Source: Helicobacteraceae bacterium CG2_30_36_10 (GTDB lineage: Bacteria; Campylobacterota; Campylobacteria; Campylobacterales; Sulfurimonadaceae). Taken from it: DNA of 46,502 nucleotides. A program made the position numbers and the translations under genes. The stretch lies in NCBI GenBank assembly GCA_001873135.1, contig MNYP01000022.1, positions 1 through 46,502 on the forward strand, given 5' to 3'. The notes beneath the pieces were generated by a model. The model was not told the DNA's origin. It did not search any database and saw only the letters and a program-made list of their open reading frames with translations. Below, piece by piece: positions 25,674 to 35,554 of the stretch (its first letter is position 1; every line of letters begins with the position of its first letter).

Positions 25674-27614
25674 TTGAAATCTCTACTTATCAGGCTCACA
25701 CTTGGCTTGAGTGAGCAAGACATCAGCCCCGAGGAAAGTGTTCATGTTAACAACTTTCTCAATAAAAAATACCTTACATTTAAAGATAAAATCTACAAAT
25801 TTAACTCTAAATACCGTGCCGGTACTCTTGGACTTGTTCAAGACGGCACTGCTTACCTGAATGTTATTGGCGAAAATATTCGTGATTTATATATAGGCGA
25901 AGGTAATTTAGGAACTGCAAAAGAGGGCGACCTTATAATTGCACAAAGACTTTTAGGCGTACGCGGAACTCCTCGTGCCAAGATAGTTGAAATTGTCGGT
26001 CGTGCCATCAGCTATAGTGTTGCTTATATTATTAAAAAAGATACTTACAGGGCTTTAGTAGATTTAAAAACCGACTTTCCTGTTGGTGCGCAGATGAGTG
26101 ATGAAACACTAAACTCTTATGAAGTTGGTGATGTATTTAAAATAGACAACCAAGAAAATCTTGTTATGCAGAGACTCGGCAATATAAATGACCCGCTTGT
26201 TGATGAAAAAATTGTTCTTGCTCAATTTAACAAACATGATGAATTTGAACCAGAAGTTTTAGAAATTGCCTCTTCATTCAAACCAGTTGATGCCTCAAAG
26301 TACCCTAAAAGAAAAGATTTAAGAGCTTTACCGTTTTGTACAATCGACCCCGTAACCGCAAAAGATTATGATGATGCAATATATTGGGATGACAAGAACA
26401 GCACAGTGTATGTAGCTATTGCCGATGTTAGCGAATATGTAACACCTTTTGGTCCCATAGATAACGAAGCGATATATAGAAGTTTTTCTATCTACCTTCC
26501 TCACCGCTCTATTCCTATGCTCCCTCGTCAACTGAGTGAAACACTCTGTTCTTTACAGCCGCATGTTGACAGACTTGCCTATGTATTTGAGATGAAACTC
26601 GATTTAGCTACTTTGAAAGTGACTTCATCAAAAGTTTTCGAAGCTATAATCCACTCTCAAAGAAGATTTAACTACGAAGAGATTGATGAGTTTTTTGAGG
26701 GAAAATTAAAACCAAAGAATAGTGAAGAAATTGTTATTTTTGAGTATTTAACAAAACTAAGAACTATAACCGATGCCCTTAAAGTCGAGAGATTAAAAGT
26801 CGGTTACGATTTTCGCTCTAACGAGTTGGAGATGTTTATAGATGAGAAGTCTAACATTACGCACACAACTTATGCACAGGAGACACCCTCTCATTCCCTC
26901 ATAGAAGATTGTATGCTTTTGGCAAATAAAGAAGCAGCCTCTCAATTTGCCCGAGGTATATTTAGAATCCATGAACCGCCGAGTCAAGCTAAACTTCAAA
27001 TACTCTATCAAGAACTCGCTGGAATTGGCATGTTTATAGATATTAAAACTACCATAAAAGAGACCATCTCAGACATACAAAAACAAGCAAGAGAGATGGG
27101 TTTAGAGTCTGAAGTGGACACACTTATCATCCGCTCTCAAATGCAAGCGAGATATGCACCTATGAACGCCGGACATTTTGGTCTTGGCTTTGAAGCATAT
27201 ACGCATTTTACCTCCCCAATTAGGCGATACTCTGACCTTATTGTACATCGCTTACTCAAAGCTATAAATAACAATGACACAGAAGAAGGCTCTTATGTTT
27301 TGAGAAATATAGAAGCACTCAGTATGACAATAAGTGAAAAAGAGAGGGAAGCGAGTACTATAGAAAATGAGTTTATGGCTAGAAAATTTGCAAGATGGGC
27401 GAATGAGCATATAGATGAAAAATTTAAGGCTCGTATCAATGCAACAGAGCCTGAAGTTAAAGCTGAACTTCATGATGAGATTATAGGAGCAAGACTTAAC
27501 ATAACTTCTAGTGAAAATGTAGTACTTTTTGAAGATGTCCTAGTCAAAATAGAACGTGTTGATATTGCTAAGGCAAAAATATTTGCCAGTGCAATGAAGA
27601 TTGAAGAAGAGTAA
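25674..27614 (+). CDS. rnr: RNase R/II-family 3'-5' exoribonuclease
   Basis: A 646-residue exoribonuclease. Cold-shock-like OB domains occupy about 40-200, and the RNB catalytic domain starts near 215 with TIDPVTAKDYDDAI (223-236), which contains the metal-binding aspartates. The late RNB motifs GHFGLGFEAYTHFTSPIRRY (about 500-520) and the segment that follows are intact. The C-terminal S1 domain seen in E. coli RNase R appears short or degenerate. The start is TTG directly after the HDOD stop, without a strong ribosome site, so expression probably depends on coupling. The holA start overlaps its stop (TAATG). Confidence 0.92.
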   Translation: MKSLLIRLTLGLSEQDISPEESVHVNNFLNKKYLTFKDKIYKFNSKYRAGTLGLVQDGTAYLNVIGENIRDLYIGEGNLGTAKEGDLIIAQRLLGVRGTPRAKIVEIVGRAISYSVAYIIKKDTYRALVDLKTDFPVGAQMSDETLNSYEVGDVFKIDNQENLVMQRLGNINDPLVDEKIVLAQFNKHDEFEPEVLEIASSFKPVDASKYPKRKDLRALPFCTIDPVTAKDYDDAIYWDDKNSTVYVAIADVSEYVTPFGPIDNEAIYRSFSIYLPHRSIPMLPRQLSETLCSLQPHVDRLAYVFEMKLDLATLKVTSSKVFEAIIHSQRRFNYEEIDEFFEGKLKPKNSEEIVIFEYLTKLRTITDALKVERLKVGYDFRSNELEMFIDEKSNITHTTYAQETPSHSLIEDCMLLANKEAASQFARGIFRIHEPPSQAKLQILYQELAGIGMFIDIKTTIKETISDIQKQAREMGLESEVDTLIIRSQMQARYAPMNAGHFGLGFEAYTHFTSPIRRYSDLIVHRLLKAINNNDTEEGSYVLRNIEALSMTISEKEREASTIENEFMARKFARWANEHIDEKFKARINATEPEVKAELHDEIIGARLNITSSENVVLFEDVLVKIERVDIAKAKIFASAMKIEEE

Positions 27615-28576
27615 TGTATAAAAGTGAACTAGACAAACATATTCAAAACAATTCTCTCTCAAACAGCTTTGTACTCTTTGGTGAAAGTATCTTTTTTATC
27701 GATCTGTATACTAAAGCGCTTAGCAGTGTCGAGGACTCCTCTGTACTTTCATTTTACCATGATGAGTATGATTTCAACTCTGCCAAAGCGCATCTCTCTC
27801 AAGGTTCACTTTTTGGAGGGAGAAATGTCTTAATCATCAAGAGTGAAAAAAAAATTGACAAGAAGCAGTTAGATATACTCATAGAGTTTTGTGAAAAAAA
27901 CCCTGATAATATTTTTGTGTATGCATACTATGGAAGCGACCATAAAACTTACGCAAAAGCCTTTGCAAAAAAAAATACAATGAGTGTGCGGTTTTTTCAT
28001 CCTAAAGATTTTGAGGCGATAAGCATTGTTACCCAAGTTGCACAGGAAAAAAAAGTAAATATAGACAAGTACTCGATTGCTCATCTTTTACAAATTCATA
28101 ATGGCGATGTCGCTCTTGCCTGCAATGAAATTGAGAAGTTTAGAGTTTATAATAAAGCGATAACAACAAAAGACATAGATAGTCTAGTCTTTGGTTTGGC
28201 AGAAGTTAATATAGATGATTTCATAAAAAAGATTTTGAATAAAAAAGATTTTACAAAAGATTTAAACAGTATGTTAGAGCATGGTGAAGATGAGATAAGA
28301 GTAGTCACAGCGATAACAGCCTACTTAACACAACTCTATATGTTTAACATCTATATACGTGTAAACGGTGCTCCAAATGCCCTAGAGATACTAGGTTACC
28401 CTGCCCCAAAATTCGTAGTAGATGAAAAAGCCGCATTGGCACTAAAATTTAAACCCAATACCTACTCGAAACTGCTTGAACTACTTTTAGAGAGCGAACT
28501 AAAAATGAAGTCATCACATATAGATAAAGAAGCGATTCTGCTCTCAACACTTATAAGAATGCAAAAGCTACTGTAA
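27614..28576 (+). CDS. holA: DNA polymerase III delta subunit
   Basis: A 320-residue clamp-loader subunit that opens the beta sliding clamp. The N-terminal fold-1 region (FVLFGESIFFIDLYTKAL near 19-36, then GSLFGGRNVLIIKSEKK near 64) and the C-terminal helical region with EKAALALKFKPNTYSKLLEL (about 271-290) match the diverged HolA family of Campylobacterota. Walker residues are absent, as normal for delta. It overlaps rnr by one base. A CACATGCC copy and structured element B follow within 180 bp. Confidence 0.88.
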   Translation: MYKSELDKHIQNNSLSNSFVLFGESIFFIDLYTKALSSVEDSSVLSFYHDEYDFNSAKAHLSQGSLFGGRNVLIIKSEKKIDKKQLDILIEFCEKNPDNIFVYAYYGSDHKTYAKAFAKKNTMSVRFFHPKDFEAISIVTQVAQEKKVNIDKYSIAHLLQIHNGDVALACNEIEKFRVYNKAITTKDIDSLVFGLAEVNIDDFIKKILNKKDFTKDLNSMLEHGEDEIRVVTAITAYLTQLYMFNIYIRVNGAPNALEILGYPAPKFVVDEKAALALKFKPNTYSKLLELLLESELKMKSSHIDKEAILLSTLIRMQKLL

Positions 28577-28598
28577 CAGCGAAGCAAGTTATAGTTTC

Positions 28599-28606
28599 CA
28601 CATGCC
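28599..28606 (+). repeat. CACATGCC motif, copy 12 (intergenic)
   Basis: Extended sequence AGTTTCCACATGCCAAGAG, 23 bases after the holA stop. It has no clear inverted partner. Confidence 0.88.
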
Positions 28607-28652
28607 AAGAGGACGAGCGAAGCAAAGTTCAAAAAAGTTGCCATCAGGCTAA

Positions 28653-29796
<1,144 letters not shown>

Positions 29797-29900
29797 TTAG
29801 TGGCTCAAAATTTGTGGAATTATACTTTAAGTATGGTAAAACTTTTATTAGACCAAACTTATAGTTAATTGAAAAATATTTTCTTTAATATGAGAGTCTG

Positions 29901-29906
29901 TATAAT
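29901..29906 (+). promoter_or_regulatory. -10 box of the 29930 gene
   Basis: TATAAT with AAAGGA and the ATG following at normal distances. No clear -35 element was found. A TATAAT on the other strand (29819-29824) is the candidate -10 for ilvC. Confidence 0.5.
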
Positions 29907-29929
29907 GTCAAAAATTCTAAAGGAAACCT

Positions 29930-30580
29930 ATGAAAAAATTCAACCTATTTAAAGAGATAATCATTGTAGATAAATCCTCTCTACTTAAAGCAGTGAATTC
30001 ATCTAAAGTCTTTGGTATAAGCACTAAAGGCGAAATAAAACAGGAACCTTTTGGTGAAAAAGAGATATTGGTTTATAAAGGTAAACATACACCGCCTCCA
30101 AAAAGTGCGCTAATGCCGAGTACGCCAATATCTTTTACTGCAATGCTGGGTAAAAACTATCAAGTTGTAGAAGATGATGATCGACTGCTTATAAAAGCTT
30201 TTTCAAACTGGCAGGAACTCATAGGTGTAAATATATCAAGAGCTTCTTATGATGACACAACCGGTGATGGAGTAGCAGAATTTTCAGATAAAGAACTAGA
30301 GCGTATTGGCTGGCATGCTACGGAATTCAGCATTAACTATAGAACTTTAGTGGAACTTTTAGAAGAAAGATGTGAAGGAACTCTTTTATGTATAGAACAA
30401 GTTGAGCCTTACCAATTTAGCGGACTTGCTTTTTTGAGCGATAATCCACATGCCAAGAAAGTTTTGTTTGAGTACTGTCAAAGTGAGATTAGAAAAATTA
30501 TGCAAGAAGACCCTTTGTTTAAAAAAGAGAACCTAAGCGATGATGAACTCGAAGCTGCAGAGTTTTTTGAACTTGTATAG
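29930..30580 (+). CDS. Conserved hypothetical protein
   Basis: A 216-residue soluble, acidic protein that I do not recognise. It starts MKKFNLFKEI after a good AAAGGA site. No signal peptide, membrane segment or catalytic motif is apparent. The C-terminal third is strongly acidic and helical (DDELEAAEFFEL). It lies 10 bases before the NYN-like gene, in the same direction, so the two may act together. One CACATGCC copy makes DNPHAKK near residue 173. Confidence 0.65.
   Translation: MKKFNLFKEIIIVDKSSLLKAVNSSKVFGISTKGEIKQEPFGEKEILVYKGKHTPPPKSALMPSTPISFTAMLGKNYQVVEDDDRLLIKAFSNWQELIGVNISRASYDDTTGDGVAEFSDKELERIGWHATEFSINYRTLVELLEERCEGTLLCIEQVEPYQFSGLAFLSDNPHAKKVLFEYCQSEIRKIMQEDPLFKKENLSDDELEAAEFFELV
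30447..30454 (+). repeat. CACATGCC motif, copy 13
   Basis: Extended sequence ATAATCCACATGCCAAGAAA, inside the 29930 gene, read as NPHAKK. Confidence 0.88.
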
Positions 30581-30590
30581 AAATCTATAA

Positions 30591-31322
30591 ATGCATAAAC
30601 AAAAAATTACTATTGAGCACAAGTACAGAGGCTCAATCAAACTCCCAGATACTAAAGAAGCGAAAAATATTTTTTTTAGGACGAAACAGGCTTATGCAAA
30701 TCATGAAGAGATGAGTATTGCACTTGTTTTTTCTAGCTATAAAATCCAACAATTGCAAAATTATGTAAAAGGCGGGGCAGCTGAGGAGCTTGAAAATTTA
30801 AATCTCTATATAGAGATGGGTGAGATTTTAGGTTTTTTAACACAGGATGCACGGGAGTTGAGAAACTCTATACTTTTAACAAATGATAGTGCCCATAGCA
30901 AATTCAACATAACAAAACGTATCAAACTTATTAATAAAAAACAAAAAAGCAAGGCAGATGAAAGTTACTTATTTTGGGATATAGAAAATTTCTCTAGTAT
31001 CTCTTCTATTTTTGCTGATATTATTGAGCCTTACAGTATTACAGATGAAAAAATATTTTTAGCTGCAAATCCAGACTCACTCTATCTCAAAAAATCGGAA
31101 TGGGAAGCAAATTTATACGATTATGGAAAAACACTGCAGTCGTTTAATTTTATAAAATGTGACCATGGGAAAAATGTAGCAGATGACGTTTTATTAGAGC
31201 AGTTTGTTAGTCTGAAATTAAAAAACTCTAATGTTTATATCTTAACTTTCGATAGAGAACTCAAAGAGAGGTTTTTAGAATCTACACACGAAAGTAATAA
31301 TCTTTTTATACTAGGCAAATAA
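30591..31322 (+). CDS. Putative NYN/PIN-like nuclease-fold protein
   Basis: A 243-residue protein. Residues 127-235 fit a NYN-type PIN fold: YLFWDIENFSS supplies Asp130 and Asn132, KNVADDVLLEQ supplies Asp198-Asp199, and ILTFDRELKERF supplies Asp221. The spacing is as expected for a metal-dependent ribonuclease core. The N-terminal 120 residues are helical and unknown. The assignment rests on motif pattern only. It converges on pyk, with one base between the stops and a small ACTAGG/CCTAGT hairpin (31310-31328) across the junction. Confidence 0.5.
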   Translation: MHKQKITIEHKYRGSIKLPDTKEAKNIFFRTKQAYANHEEMSIALVFSSYKIQQLQNYVKGGAAEELENLNLYIEMGEILGFLTQDARELRNSILLTNDSAHSKFNITKRIKLINKKQKSKADESYLFWDIENFSSISSIFADIIEPYSITDEKIFLAANPDSLYLKKSEWEANLYDYGKTLQSFNFIKCDHGKNVADDVLLEQFVSLKLKNSNVYILTFDRELKERFLESTHESNNLFILGK

Positions 31323-31323
31323 C

Positions 31324-32772
31324 CTAGTCATTGAGTGCTTTAAAATATTCCATTTCATAGGGGCCAAGAATACGAATCATATTCGTTGAACCAACTACTC
31401 CAACGGGGTCTCCGGCTGTTAAAATATAGTTCTTGTCAAACTTTAATATATTTCTTTTTTCTCCTTGGTGCATAACTTCACAAAGAGTTTTTCCAAAAGA
31501 GTCTTTATTAATCACAAATGCAGGAACTATGCCCCAACAGATAGTCAAAAATCTTGCTACCTTAATATCTGGTGTCACAGCATAAATATCACGACGAGGA
31601 CGATAGCGAGAGAGTTTATGTCCAGATGCACCGGAAGCCGTAAGACTGATGATTCCCCATGCCCCAACATCTTCGCATAAACGAACGGCAGCCTCATTTA
31701 TACTATCAGTCACATCCCCCAAGTTAAATGTATTAAACTTGTTAAACGGGTATATTTTCTCAGCACCTTGAATAGCATGAACCATCGTTTCAACTGCTAA
31801 AACCGGGTTATGACCTACCGCACTCTCTTCTGAGAGCATAACTACATCGGTGCCGTCTAAAACTGCATTGGCGATATCGCTTATTTCAGCGCGGGTTGCT
31901 CTCTCTTTTTCAGTCATTGAAAGCAGCATTTGCGTAGCCGTTATAACAGGCTTTGCTGCTTCATTTGCTTTTCTAATCAACATCTTTTGCAAAGCAGGCA
32001 CTTCAAAGAAAGGCACTTCAATACCCAGATCGCCACGAGCAACCATAAGACCGTCACTCACGGCTAAAATAGCATCTATATTTTCAACAGCATCAAACTT
32101 TTCTATTTTCGCAAAAAGTTCAACATTGCCGTTAAGCGTTGTTATAATTTTGCGGGCTTGTATCATATCTTGTGCATCTTGAACAAAAGATATAGCCATA
32201 AAGTCTACATTGTTTTTAACACCCCACTCCATATCTTTATGATCTTTTTCGGTGAGAACATCAATGCCTAAGCGTGTATTTGGAAAGTTAACACCCTTTC
32301 TTGATGATAAAACACCGGCATTTTCGACTCTAACCTTAACACTTTGTGCTGAAGCTTCAACAACCCGTGTTCTAATCATTCCATCATATAAAAATATATA
32401 ATCATCAATCTTTAGCTGTTTTAATATTGCCGGTTGATTAATACAAGTTCTATATGTATTTTCTGAAATCTTTGTACCGACTATAGTCTCTTGAACAAAT
32501 TCTACAATATCATTTTCTTCAAGATTAAAAGCTACGTCAATCATCCCGACACGAATTTTAGGACCGCTGATATCTTGCATAACTCCTGTCAAAAGTCCTG
32601 TATTTTTTTCTGCTATACGGATTCTTTCTAGTACCTCTGAGTGGTACTCATACGTACCATGCGAAAAGTTCAAACGAAACACATTCACACCAGCCCTAAT
32701 AAGCTTTTCAATCATTTCCAAAGAATCAGATGCAGGACCAATAGTCGCTAAGATTTTTGTTCGTTTTTTCAT
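31324..32772 (-). CDS. pyk: Pyruvate kinase
   Basis: A 482-residue pyruvate kinase, which makes pyruvate and ATP from PEP and ADP. It starts KRTKILATIGPAS with the substrate-binding block FRLNFSHG near 33. The barrel carries LFAKIEKFDAVENIDAIL (about 218) and VARGDLGIEVP (about 243-253), and the TATQMLLSM segment near 285 precedes a regulatory C-terminal domain. The usual LDTKGPEIR motif reads MQDISGPKIRVG, an accepted variant. In an autotroph running the reverse TCA cycle it sits at the PEP/pyruvate branch. No partner gene is adjacent. Confidence 0.95.
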   Translation of the reverse strand: MKKRTKILATIGPASDSLEMIEKLIRAGVNVFRLNFSHGTYEYHSEVLERIRIAEKNTGLLTGVMQDISGPKIRVGMIDVAFNLEENDIVEFVQETIVGTKISENTYRTCINQPAILKQLKIDDYIFLYDGMIRTRVVEASAQSVKVRVENAGVLSSRKGVNFPNTRLGIDVLTEKDHKDMEWGVKNNVDFMAISFVQDAQDMIQARKIITTLNGNVELFAKIEKFDAVENIDAILAVSDGLMVARGDLGIEVPFFEVPALQKMLIRKANEAAKPVITATQMLLSMTEKERATRAEISDIANAVLDGTDVVMLSEESAVGHNPVLAVETMVHAIQGAEKIYPFNKFNTFNLGDVTDSINEAAVRLCEDVGAWGIISLTASGASGHKLSRYRPRRDIYAVTPDIKVARFLTICWGIVPAFVINKDSFGKTLCEVMHQGEKRNILKFDKNYILTAGDPVGVVGSTNMIRILGPYEMEYFKALND

Positions 32773-32866
32773 ACTTTGCCTCTTACGATTTATATTTTAG
32801 AAATCTTAGCATTATATAATAACGTTAAGGTCACTTCCATTTGAATGTGCATAAAAATCATACATA

Positions 32867-33259
32867 TTATTTTAGAGTTCGTAAATATCTTTGTAAAATT
32901 ATCATAGCCGAAATTGAGTCTATTCTTCCATCACGTATCTGTTTTATTTGACCTTTCATCATATTCTCAGCCTCTTTTGAAGAGCCTGCCTCATCTTGAT
33001 AAAACACCTTACCTTTAAAGTCAACAAGATTCATAAAATGCCCTATTCTTCGTCTCATCTCATCTTCGCTGCTGCCGCCGAGCGGAATACCGATAACAAC
33101 AGCATCTACCTCCCACATAAGTAAAACTTTTTTAACTTCAGCGGAAGCCTGGTCTCTATTTTTTCTTTGCACAGCCGGCAGTGGAGTCACTAAATCTTTA
33201 TGTGCCGAATATGCCAAGCCTATTCTTTTAAGTCCTAAGTCAATTGCGATATATTTCAT
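32867..33259 (-). CDS. ruvX: RuvX/YqgF-family Holliday-junction resolvase-like protein
   Basis: A 130-residue RNase H-fold protein. MKYIAIDLGLKRIGLAYS carries the first catalytic Asp (Asp7). The second strand region VDAVVIGIPLGG and the last motif DGRIDSISAMIILQRYL complete the active site. The usual DERLTT segment appears as DEAGSSKEAE, so the Arg and Thr are replaced. The family takes part in pre-16S rRNA 5'-end processing and has been proposed as a resolvase. It lies 7 bases after mnmE. Confidence 0.85.
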   Translation of the reverse strand: MKYIAIDLGLKRIGLAYSAHKDLVTPLPAVQRKNRDQASAEVKKVLLMWEVDAVVIGIPLGGSSEDEMRRRIGHFMNLVDFKGKVFYQDEAGSSKEAENMMKGQIKQIRDGRIDSISAMIILQRYLRTLK

Positions 33260-33266
33260 ACTATAA

Positions 33267-34604
33267 CTACTTCCCTAAACAAAATGAGCCAAACATTTTG
33301 TCAAGCATTTCATCATTTTCAAAGGGTCTTGTTATTGAAGCCATCTCTTTGACGGCTTCATTTAAATGAAAAGAGAATATTTCCAGCTCTTGGTCTTGTA
33401 GCGGAATAAATGCCTCTTCTATATTTGTTAAAGTATTTTGTACGGCAGATATCTGTCTTTGTGAAATAAGCATAATTTCATCAGAACTGTTCGTTGTGTC
33501 CATAAAATTTTGCAAAACTTTTATAAGTGAATTCACGCTATCTTTTGAGTTTAATTCTAAATCAAACTTCATTTCCACATGCCGGAACTTTTGCTCTAAA
33601 TCTATCTTGTTTTTAATATAGATTACACGTTTGTTTTTGGCATGTGAATTTACAAGAGAGACAATCTGTTCATCTTCACCATCAGCTTCTCTTGAGCTGT
33701 CAAAAAGTGCAACAACTATATCGCTCTGCTCTATCGCTTCAAGTGAACGCTCTATTCCGATGCGTTCAATCTCATCACTCGCTTCTCTGATTCCGGCGGT
33801 ATCTACAATTTTTATGAGATGCGTTCCGATTTTAACCTGTTCTTCTATAGTGTCTCTTGTTGTGCCTGCAATGTCGCTCACAATGGCGCGGTTGTAGTTT
33901 AAAAGAGCATTCAGAAGAGAACTCTTTCCAACATTTGGTTTACCTATAATGGCAACTTTAAAGCCCTGCACAAGACCTTCTCTCGCTTTACTTGCAATTA
34001 AAGTTTTATCAAGAGATTTTTTTAACTCCTCTAATTGTTCTTTTATCTGTGCTACTAAATCTTCCGGCAAGTCCTCTTCGGCATAGTCTATGCTCACTTC
34101 AGAGTATGCAAGTATATGAATAATGTCATCGCGTATTTGTTCTATATACTCTTTAAGCGAGCCTTTCATTTGCGCTGCTAATATTTTTGCAGCATCTTCA
34201 CTTTTTGCTTCAATGAGCTGGGCTATGGCTTCTGCTTCGCTCAGGTCTATTCTTCCGTTAAAGAACGCCCGTTTAGAAAACTCACCGGGAGTTGCAAGTC
34301 TTGCACCATGAGCTAAAGTAGCTTTTAAAATACTCTGTGCGACTATAAAACCGCCGTGACATTGAATTTCTACAACGTTTTCTGCTGTAAAAGAGTAAGG
34401 CGCTTTAAAGTAAATAACAATGGCTTCATCTATGAGTTCATTCTGCGGATTATAAATATTTGTAAGCGTTGCATATCTTGGGGAAAAATCTTCTTTTTTT
34501 GTCAGTGACTTAGCGATTTGAAGTGCTCTGTCGCCACTTATTCGTATAATGGCGATTGAGCCGATGCCATTTGCCGTAGCAATGGCGGAGATAGTATCAG
34601 TCAT
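33267..34604 (-). CDS. mnmE: tRNA modification GTPase MnmE
   Basis: With MnmG this protein makes 5-carboxymethylaminomethyl uridine at the tRNA wobble position. Of the 445 residues, an N-terminal folate-binding domain spans about 1-120, helical parts surround the G domain, and the C-terminus ends CLGK with the catalytic Cys. The G domain has GKPNVGKSS near residue 219 and DTAG near 266. It follows jag closely in the rpmH-to-mnmE string. Two CACATGCC copies, in opposite orientations and 55 bases apart, lie in the G domain and read FRHVEM and NSHAKN. Confidence 0.96.
   Translation of the reverse strand: MTDTISAIATANGIGSIAIIRISGDRALQIAKSLTKKEDFSPRYATLTNIYNPQNELIDEAIVIYFKAPYSFTAENVVEIQCHGGFIVAQSILKATLAHGARLATPGEFSKRAFFNGRIDLSEAEAIAQLIEAKSEDAAKILAAQMKGSLKEYIEQIRDDIIHILAYSEVSIDYAEEDLPEDLVAQIKEQLEELKKSLDKTLIASKAREGLVQGFKVAIIGKPNVGKSSLLNALLNYNRAIVSDIAGTTRDTIEEQVKIGTHLIKIVDTAGIREASDEIERIGIERSLEAIEQSDIVVALFDSSREADGEDEQIVSLVNSHAKNKRVIYIKNKIDLEQKFRHVEMKFDLELNSKDSVNSLIKVLQNFMDTTNSSDEIMLISQRQISAVQNTLTNIEEAFIPLQDQELEIFSFHLNEAVKEMASITRPFENDEMLDKMFGSFCLGK
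33576..33583 (+). repeat. CACATGCC motif, copy 14
   Basis: Extended sequence CATTTCCACATGCCGGAAC, in mnmE; the coding strand reads it as FRHVEM. Confidence 0.85.
33639..33646 (-). repeat. CACATGCC motif, copy 15
   Basis: Extended minus-strand sequence AAATTCACATGCCAAA, in mnmE, read as NSHAKN. It is inverted relative to copy 14, with 55 bases between the two cores. Confidence 0.8.
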
Positions 34605-34606
34605 TT

Positions 34607-35554
34607 CTATTTAGAGCGATAATCATTTATAATGATGTATTTTAGTCCGTCTCGAGTTGAGCGGATTGCTACATACTTATCAGAATATCTTTCTCTAAGT
34701 TCTCTTAAAGCAATTTGGACTAAAACTCCATCAAGAATTTTTGTCTGAGCTCTGCCGTCTCTATCTACATTTTCACAGACATTTATTAAATATCTGGAAA
34801 CCGCCTCTTCTTGATTTTTTAAGAATTCTGCAATCTCTAAACGAAGTTGAACTTGATATTTTGTGTTAATCCAGTTAAAAATCATATAAGAGAGTGCTTT
34901 GTATCTGTACCCTTCTTTACCGATTAAAAGGGCTACATCTTTACCTTTAAACTCAATGAGCAAAGTATTTGCATCATATACACTAACCTCAATCTCATCA
35001 ATTTTAAAACATGTTAAATCAAAAAGTTTGTTTATTTCATCTTTAATAATAATTGCTGTTTGCGCTAAATCAAGAGTATCCGTATCATCATCATAAGATT
35101 CATCCGCATAAACAGGTTCGTAATGCATATCATCTTCATCTTCTTGAATACTAACAAAAGATGCCGGCATAAACGTATTCTTTAAAATTAAAGGTGAACC
35201 GATTACTTCGTGCTCTTTTTTTTCTTCTTTTGGAGTAGCCTTCTTTTTTGTTTTAAGCAGTTCTTCTGTTTGTATTTCTGGCTTAGCATCTTTTATTGTT
35301 TTAATTTTCTTCTCTTGTAAATCACTTTTTTCTGCACTCTGTATTTCTTTGAGTTGAGGGGTTTGTTTAGGTTCTGTATCTACTTCTTTAATTTTAGAAG
35401 TGGCAACAATGATTGCACTCTTTTTAAAAAATCCTAAAAAACCTTTACTTGGGTATTGAACTACTTCTACCCTTAATTCTGTTACTGAACACTCAAGAGA
35501 AGAAGCGGCATCTTGATACGCTTTCTCGAGTGTTAAGGACTCAATCTTAATCAT
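34607..35554 (-). CDS. jag: Jag (SpoIIIJ-associated) RNA-binding protein
   Basis: A 315-residue protein. The Jag N-terminal domain is at 1-52 (MIKIESLTLEKAYQDAASSL, then YPSKGFLGFFKK). A long charged linker of about 130 residues is rich in Lys and Glu, a KH domain carries LIGKEGYRYKALSYMI, and an R3H-like end carries the ALRELRERYSDKYVAIRST region. Jag acts with YidC in cell-envelope biology and binds RNA. The start at 35554 was chosen over an ATG 66 bases upstream because it gives the family N-terminus; it overlaps yidC by 8 bp. Confidence 0.92.
   Translation of the reverse strand: MIKIESLTLEKAYQDAASSLECSVTELRVEVVQYPSKGFLGFFKKSAIIVATSKIKEVDTEPKQTPQLKEIQSAEKSDLQEKKIKTIKDAKPEIQTEELLKTKKKATPKEEKKEHEVIGSPLILKNTFMPASFVSIQEDEDDMHYEPVYADESYDDDTDTLDLAQTAIIIKDEINKLFDLTCFKIDEIEVSVYDANTLLIEFKGKDVALLIGKEGYRYKALSYMIFNWINTKYQVQLRLEIAEFLKNQEEAVSRYLINVCENVDRDGRAQTKILDGVLVQIALRELRERYSDKYVAIRSTRDGLKYIIINDYRSK

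Noticed and set aside
27022-27036. Further near-matches of the motif (for example TTGGCATGTTTAT in rnr, GCGCATGCCAAGC near 14350, TATGCCAAGC near 33210)
   Set aside because: They break the 8-base core and could be chance or decayed copies, so they were not counted.
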